From assembly GCF_002575655.3 (NCBI RefSeq), contig NC_053038.3, positions 142,306,885 through 142,370,884 of the forward strand: a stretch of 64,000 nucleotides of DNA. The letters are read 5' to 3'. Numbering within the stretch: the first letter of the stretch is position 1; each line of letters opens with the position of its first letter. The stretch comes from Aegilops tauschii subsp. strangulata (taxonomy: Eukaryota; Streptophyta; Magnoliopsida; Poales; Poaceae). Shown here in pieces: positions 60,253-64,000 of this stretch. Made by a program: the position numbers and the translations under genes. The notes under the pieces are model-generated. The model was not told where the DNA came from, made no database searches, and saw nothing but the letters and a program-made list of their open reading frames with translations.

Positions 60253-61050
60253 TAGAGTGTTGGAGGGTTGGTGGCGAAGTTGCTTCTCACAAATGGTGGG
60301 AGAGGTCTGCTAGACAAACGGTGGGTACGAGTGCAATATCAATAAGAGAGGGGATGTCTGCCTGTCTATGCACGTGCGTGTGAGAGACGGGTCGGGAGGT
60401 ATGCAAAGATGGTGGGGGGACGATATGGGTGTGGTAAGCAGATGTAACTACATAGGAAGATCAATCATCATGTGTCGGGGAAAGGGAGAGACATAAGTAG
60501 CAAAGTACGTTGATCGGTGCGTGGGGAAAAAGACTTACAGTCGACCTAGCTATATGTAGGGAGATCAGTAGGTATACATGCATGCATGTGTTAGAAGAAA
60601 ATAAGGTCCGGAGAGACAGACAGGGGGAGAAGGATGCGGCTAGGAGGTGGTGCGAGAGGCCTACTATATCAAGGGGGGAGGAGTGTGCGAGTATGAGATC
60701 GATGAAAAGAGGGGCGGGAGTGTGCACCTGCGTGGAGCCGTATTGGACATAGAGGGGCATGGACGGTGAGAAGAGAAGAGGGGAAGTGTGTGTTTGTGGT
60801 AGGCACACTTGGCTAGAGAGGTATATCGACTGGTGTGTGCCGGAAAGAAGGAGCCGGGGGCCTACACACACCGTGGGTGAACGACCTAAAGAGAAATAAT
60901 GAATGTGCCCGATGGAGGGGACGCCGAGGGAGGGTGAGAGGGGGGCCGGCGTGTGCATGCATGATAGAAAGTTAGCGGTAGCTACAAAGATAAGAGGATT
61001 GTGTGGGTGTAAAAGACGAGTAGAGATCATAATTCATTGTAAAAAAGTGC
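60253..61050. other. Purine-rich DNA right of the solo LTR
   Basis: Same character as 56871-57335 (GAGAG, GTGTGTG, cgacctagctatatgtaggg), so the LTR landed within one repetitive tract. A 189-codon minus-strand frame (60461-61030) has no recognisable domain and reads as low-complexity sequence. Confidence 0.4.
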
Positions 61051-62534
61051 TTTCGGATATTTGAAGAAGATATCATAGTGTTTTAAACCGACACTTGCAT
61101 GAATGAATATATATAATGGTGATACACATGGTGTGGTTATGAACATGTTATACTACATATAATACATAGAACATTGATTATAATTTGTGATAATGTGTGG
61201 AATTTGCAGCTCGGGGCTAAATACTTGTCATAATGTAGGGGGCGGGGCACTATACTTTGTGTGATAAACACGTTGTACGTATGGAACATGGTTTAGATTA
61301 TGAATATCTAGTTAGTACATCAAATGTACTATTATTGAGAATCAACACCAAGTGTATTCAAAATTTTGAATTCGAGTTCATATAGTACACATAGTTCATA
61401 TCTATCTCTATAGTAATCATGTGGTGTGTTGTTAAGATAATACACGAATGATGGTTTAAGTTGGCAACAATCATGATTGTAGATTCTTATTCAAATAGAG
61501 AAACGAATTCAAATTTAGTTCGAATTGCAGCGGTAGTATAGAAATTTGGAATGCACTAAAATGTTGGTATGAGTAGGTTACATGCAATATATAGCCAGCG
61601 AAAAAATTTAATTGGACATAACATGGATTCATAGCTTTGAATAGCATTTGTACAGTAAAACGGGACAAGACTCTCTCTTTGTGTGGTGCGAATAGTTTTA
61701 TTTTTTTTGTTTTTTCGTTGAGGGAAGTGCGAATTGATTTGGTACGTACAATAAAATTGAACCCGTGCCTTGTTATATCCCAAAAATTCAGATATCCTGC
61801 TCCCAAAACTCGCACCTTCACAACTCGCGCCTTGCTATCCCGAAATTACAACGCACGTGAAAACTCCCTCCAGCTGCCAAATCCCGACAAGCGAAATCCC
61901 GCCTCTAACCCTATGCTGAAAGGGCCGCTATTCAAATCGGTGGGGGTACTTTTGTAACACACCCTACATTTTGGACAAGTGCGTCCCTAAGTCATGGTTC
62001 CCCCTCCCATAGCTTCCTTTTCACCATTCGAAATCCCACGCCGCCATAACCTCTCTTCTCCAGCCGCGAAACCCCACCCTCCTCCGTCCGCCACCTCACC
62101 GCTGCCCAGCCGGAGCTTCTTCCCCGACGACATCATCCACCGCAACAACCCGACGTACCTCATCCACCTCCCCAGATGAGGATCCGTCATCGATCTCGTC
62201 GTCTCGCCGGTTCAGCCGCCCCATCCTCCACCTCCAAGGAGTTGCTCCGACGATAGCCGTGGCTGATCCATCCCCACAGTGCCGCCCTAACCCGCTCCAT
62301 CGGAACCGCAACATCCTCACTGACTCCTCAGACAAAGCCGAGGCCTACTCGGCGCCACCAAAGAGGTTGTACACTCATCGCATCGCACCTTATCTTAACT
62401 CGACCTCCCAGTGCCGACGGTGCTCCATCCCGCACCCCCACGGCACGGTGACCTCGAAGCCGGCGCCGCGGGCGACATCTCCACGACGGCTCTCCTCCAG
62501 TGTGAGGCCTCTTTGGCGGCGGCGTCCATACCAG
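61051..62534. other. Unclassified AT-rich then GC-rich DNA
   Basis: 61051-61780 is AT-rich without ORFs. 61790-62534 becomes GC-rich with short overlapping frames on both strands (for example 61994-62179 and 62259-62798 on +). They look promoter- or exon-like in composition but show no domain. A degraded gene 5' end is possible but unsupported. Confidence 0.3.
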
Positions 62535-62758
62535 CCGGATCTACTGCTGCTGCTCCGGCTCTCGCTCGCTCGCTCGCACGCACTGGTGCTGCTGCTCCGG
62601 CTCCCGCTCGCTCACGCTACTACTGCTGCTCCAGCTCTCGCTCACTCGCGCTGCCGCTCTGCTCTCCCCCTCGTTCGTGCTACTGCTCTGCTCCCTCCTC
62701 GCTCGTGCTGCTGCTCTGCTCTTGCTCTCGCTCGCGCTGCTGATGCTGGTACACGAGC
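62535..62758. repeat. GCT/CTCGCTCG-rich minisatellite
   Basis: About five imperfect units of 40-50 bases: gctgctgctccggctct then cgctcgctcgc, with variants. Frames across it give low-complexity L/A/R or E/R/Q-rich peptides and should not be called genes. Confidence 0.8.
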
Positions 62759-62762
62759 TGCT

Positions 62763-63618
62763 TGTAAGGGCATATTTCTCCCTATGTGGTTTTGGTGATT
62801 GATGATAGTGCATTTGCGGACTAATCGTGTGCATTGAGCATTTCAGATATCTCATGTCTAGGCAGAAGACGATTCGGTGCCCCTCGGAGCCTATCAAAGA
62901 CGTTGGTTCTCTATGTTTCTTTTTGGTGGATTTGAGTCGTAGGAAAGCCGTACTACTAAGAGGGTGTCCGCTTTGGAAAGGTTAGGGTGGAACACGTACA
63001 CATCTGTTCCTTTGCACCACCTTTCCTTCACTTCTTTGGAGCACCATCCGTTTATCCTTGTTGCTGCGAGATGAAGGCCTCTAAGTGCTATAGTTTCTGT
63101 GGCGTGCGGTAGTACTGTTCAAGGGAGCAGTGGTACCGCAGGGGCCTGCAGTAGTACCGTCCTGCCGAGCGGTAGTACCGCTCCACGCGAGCGGTAGTAC
63201 TGCTGCCTCTAGCCCAGAACGCTGGCGCATGCGGAAGTAGGCGCGGAAGTAATTTTTTACTTCCGCCCCTACGCGGTAGTACCGCTCCCTGTGAGCGGTA
63301 GTACCGTGCCGGATTTTCGCATGTCCAAACTCAAGGAAGTAGTCACAGACGAAATTTATTTAGTCCGTGCCTTTTCCCAGCCCAGTTGAGCCCTGCCCTG
63401 AAGTAGTACCGCTCCGGCGGTTCTACCGCTTGTTGCCTAGTGCAATAGGACCTCACCTGGCCTTTACCGCACGAGCAGTAGTACCGCACCAAAAAGCGGT
63501 AGTGCCGCAAGCGTGTGCGGTAGTACCGCGTCTCACAGGCTGAGTGGGTGGGTAACGGTTGGATCTTGTCCCCCACTATATGAAGGAGGTCTTCTTATCC
63601 AAGAAGACCATCTCTTCC
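62763..63618 (+). mobile_element. Partial Sirevirus-like copia LTR, interrupted
   Basis: Starts TGTAAGGGCATATTTCTCCC, similar to the TGAAAGGGCATG start at 57336. It has ttttggtgattgatga, a palindrome array (63106-63530) and TATA (63577-63583). At 63619 it is cut by the start of a gypsy LTR, so the rest of this LTR and its element lie outside the window. Confidence 0.75.
63106..63530. repeat. Array of GCGGTAGTACCGC palindromes
   Basis: More than ten copies, including perfect gcggtagtaccgc at about 63161, 63271 and 63517 and imperfect ones such as gcggtagtactg and gcagtagtaccg. It ends about 45 bases before the TATA box. Confidence 0.92.
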
Positions 63619-64000
63619 TGTCACGACCGGTTTTTCAATAAAATAATTATTGAGAAACCAATCCCTGTTACGGACCAGCGAGGAAGAATTCCTTCTCACT
63701 GATAGACAATACATTGGTCACAGAAGAAAAAAAATACCAGGAGTACTAAATATAATACAAAGTTGAGAAGAGACTGCCCAACAATTTATTACATGCACGC
63801 CGATAAAACAATACGGCGGATAGGGTGGCAGACTACTAACTCACGATAATGACGATGGTGGAGATATCACCGCGAGGCGAGTGATATGTCTCCAGAAGAC
63901 TACAGCTCTTCGAGCGTCGGAGTGAGACTCGAGAAGACTTATTGCAGGTGGCGGAAGCGTATACGATACAAGTGACCAAAATCCGGGATCGCGCAGGACT
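63619..64000 (+). mobile_element. Start of a gypsy-like LTR, truncated by the window edge
   Basis: TGTCACGACCGGTTTTTC start within the copia LTR. No TSD or internal domain can be checked in the window. Gypsy assignment rests on the TGTCACG start, which resembles the TGTCACAGCCC start of the gypsy element at 18456. Confidence 0.5.

Noticed and set aside
60461..61030. 189-codon minus-strand frame
   Set aside because: Purine-rich tract read on the opposite strand. No domain, no start context and no partner exon.
62259..62798. 179-codon frame that could be called a gene
   Set aside because: It runs through a minisatellite and into a copia LTR, and its composition is low-complexity.
63106..63530. 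Regular short palindromic repeats resembling a CRISPR array
   Set aside because: Spacing is irregular, motifs are imperfect, spacers are not uniform, and the context is a plant retrotransposon LTR.

Overview
This is a stretch of large-genome grass DNA, almost certainly Triticeae (wheat, Aegilops or a close relative). Nearly everything recognisable is a plant transposable element: copia and gypsy LTR retrotransposons with 1.6-4.4 kb LTRs, CACTA, Helitron and Stowaway sequences, nested in one another. No intact host gene is visible. Recognisable protein-coding matter is limited to decayed retroelement genes, exon fragments carried by a Helitron, one broken F-box/FBD gene and an orphan copia gag. 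Family names are given from recognition of the sequence, not from a search.

Layout. 1-32872: one Sirevirus-like (Maximus-type) copia element on the + strand. It has a partial 5' LTR (1-693), a broken gag-pol (731-4658), post-pol non-coding DNA and a 3' LTR (31283-32872). It is split by two large insertions. The first (4902-17430) looks like a minus-strand Helitron carrying B3-domain and RPA/OB-fold exon pieces, itself hit by a 4.4 kb solo gypsy LTR (5157-9593, TSD CATAG). The second (18456-30528) is a gypsy element with 4.2 kb LTRs and a heavily decayed interior. 32882-34440: a short non-autonomous Helitron. 34441-35753: fragments of three LTR families. 35754-47760: a CACTA-like element without transposase, interrupted by a complete minus-strand Athila-like element lacking gag-pol (36311-43834, TSD ATGAA). 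The CACTA-like DNA right of it is built of tandem repeats at several unit sizes. 47760-57335: lower-copy DNA with an F-box/FBD pseudogene, a copia gag relic, a Stowaway MITE and diverged internal duplications. 57336-60252: a solo copia LTR (TSD TAGAG). 60253-62762: unclassified DNA ending in a GCT-rich minisatellite. 62763-64000: another copia LTR cut by the start of a gypsy LTR that runs off the window.

Relative order of events read from the nesting: the Maximus-type copia is older than the Helitron and the gypsy inside it, and the Helitron is older than its solo LTR. The Angela-type LTR fragment predates the CACTA, which predates the Athila. The most notable signals are palindrome arrays just upstream of the TATA box in three different copia LTR families, repeated polypurine tracts, a gag-pol-less but structurally perfect Athila with its own long ORF, and gene-fragment capture by a Helitron. 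I saw no bacterial, CRISPR-like or clearly new system.
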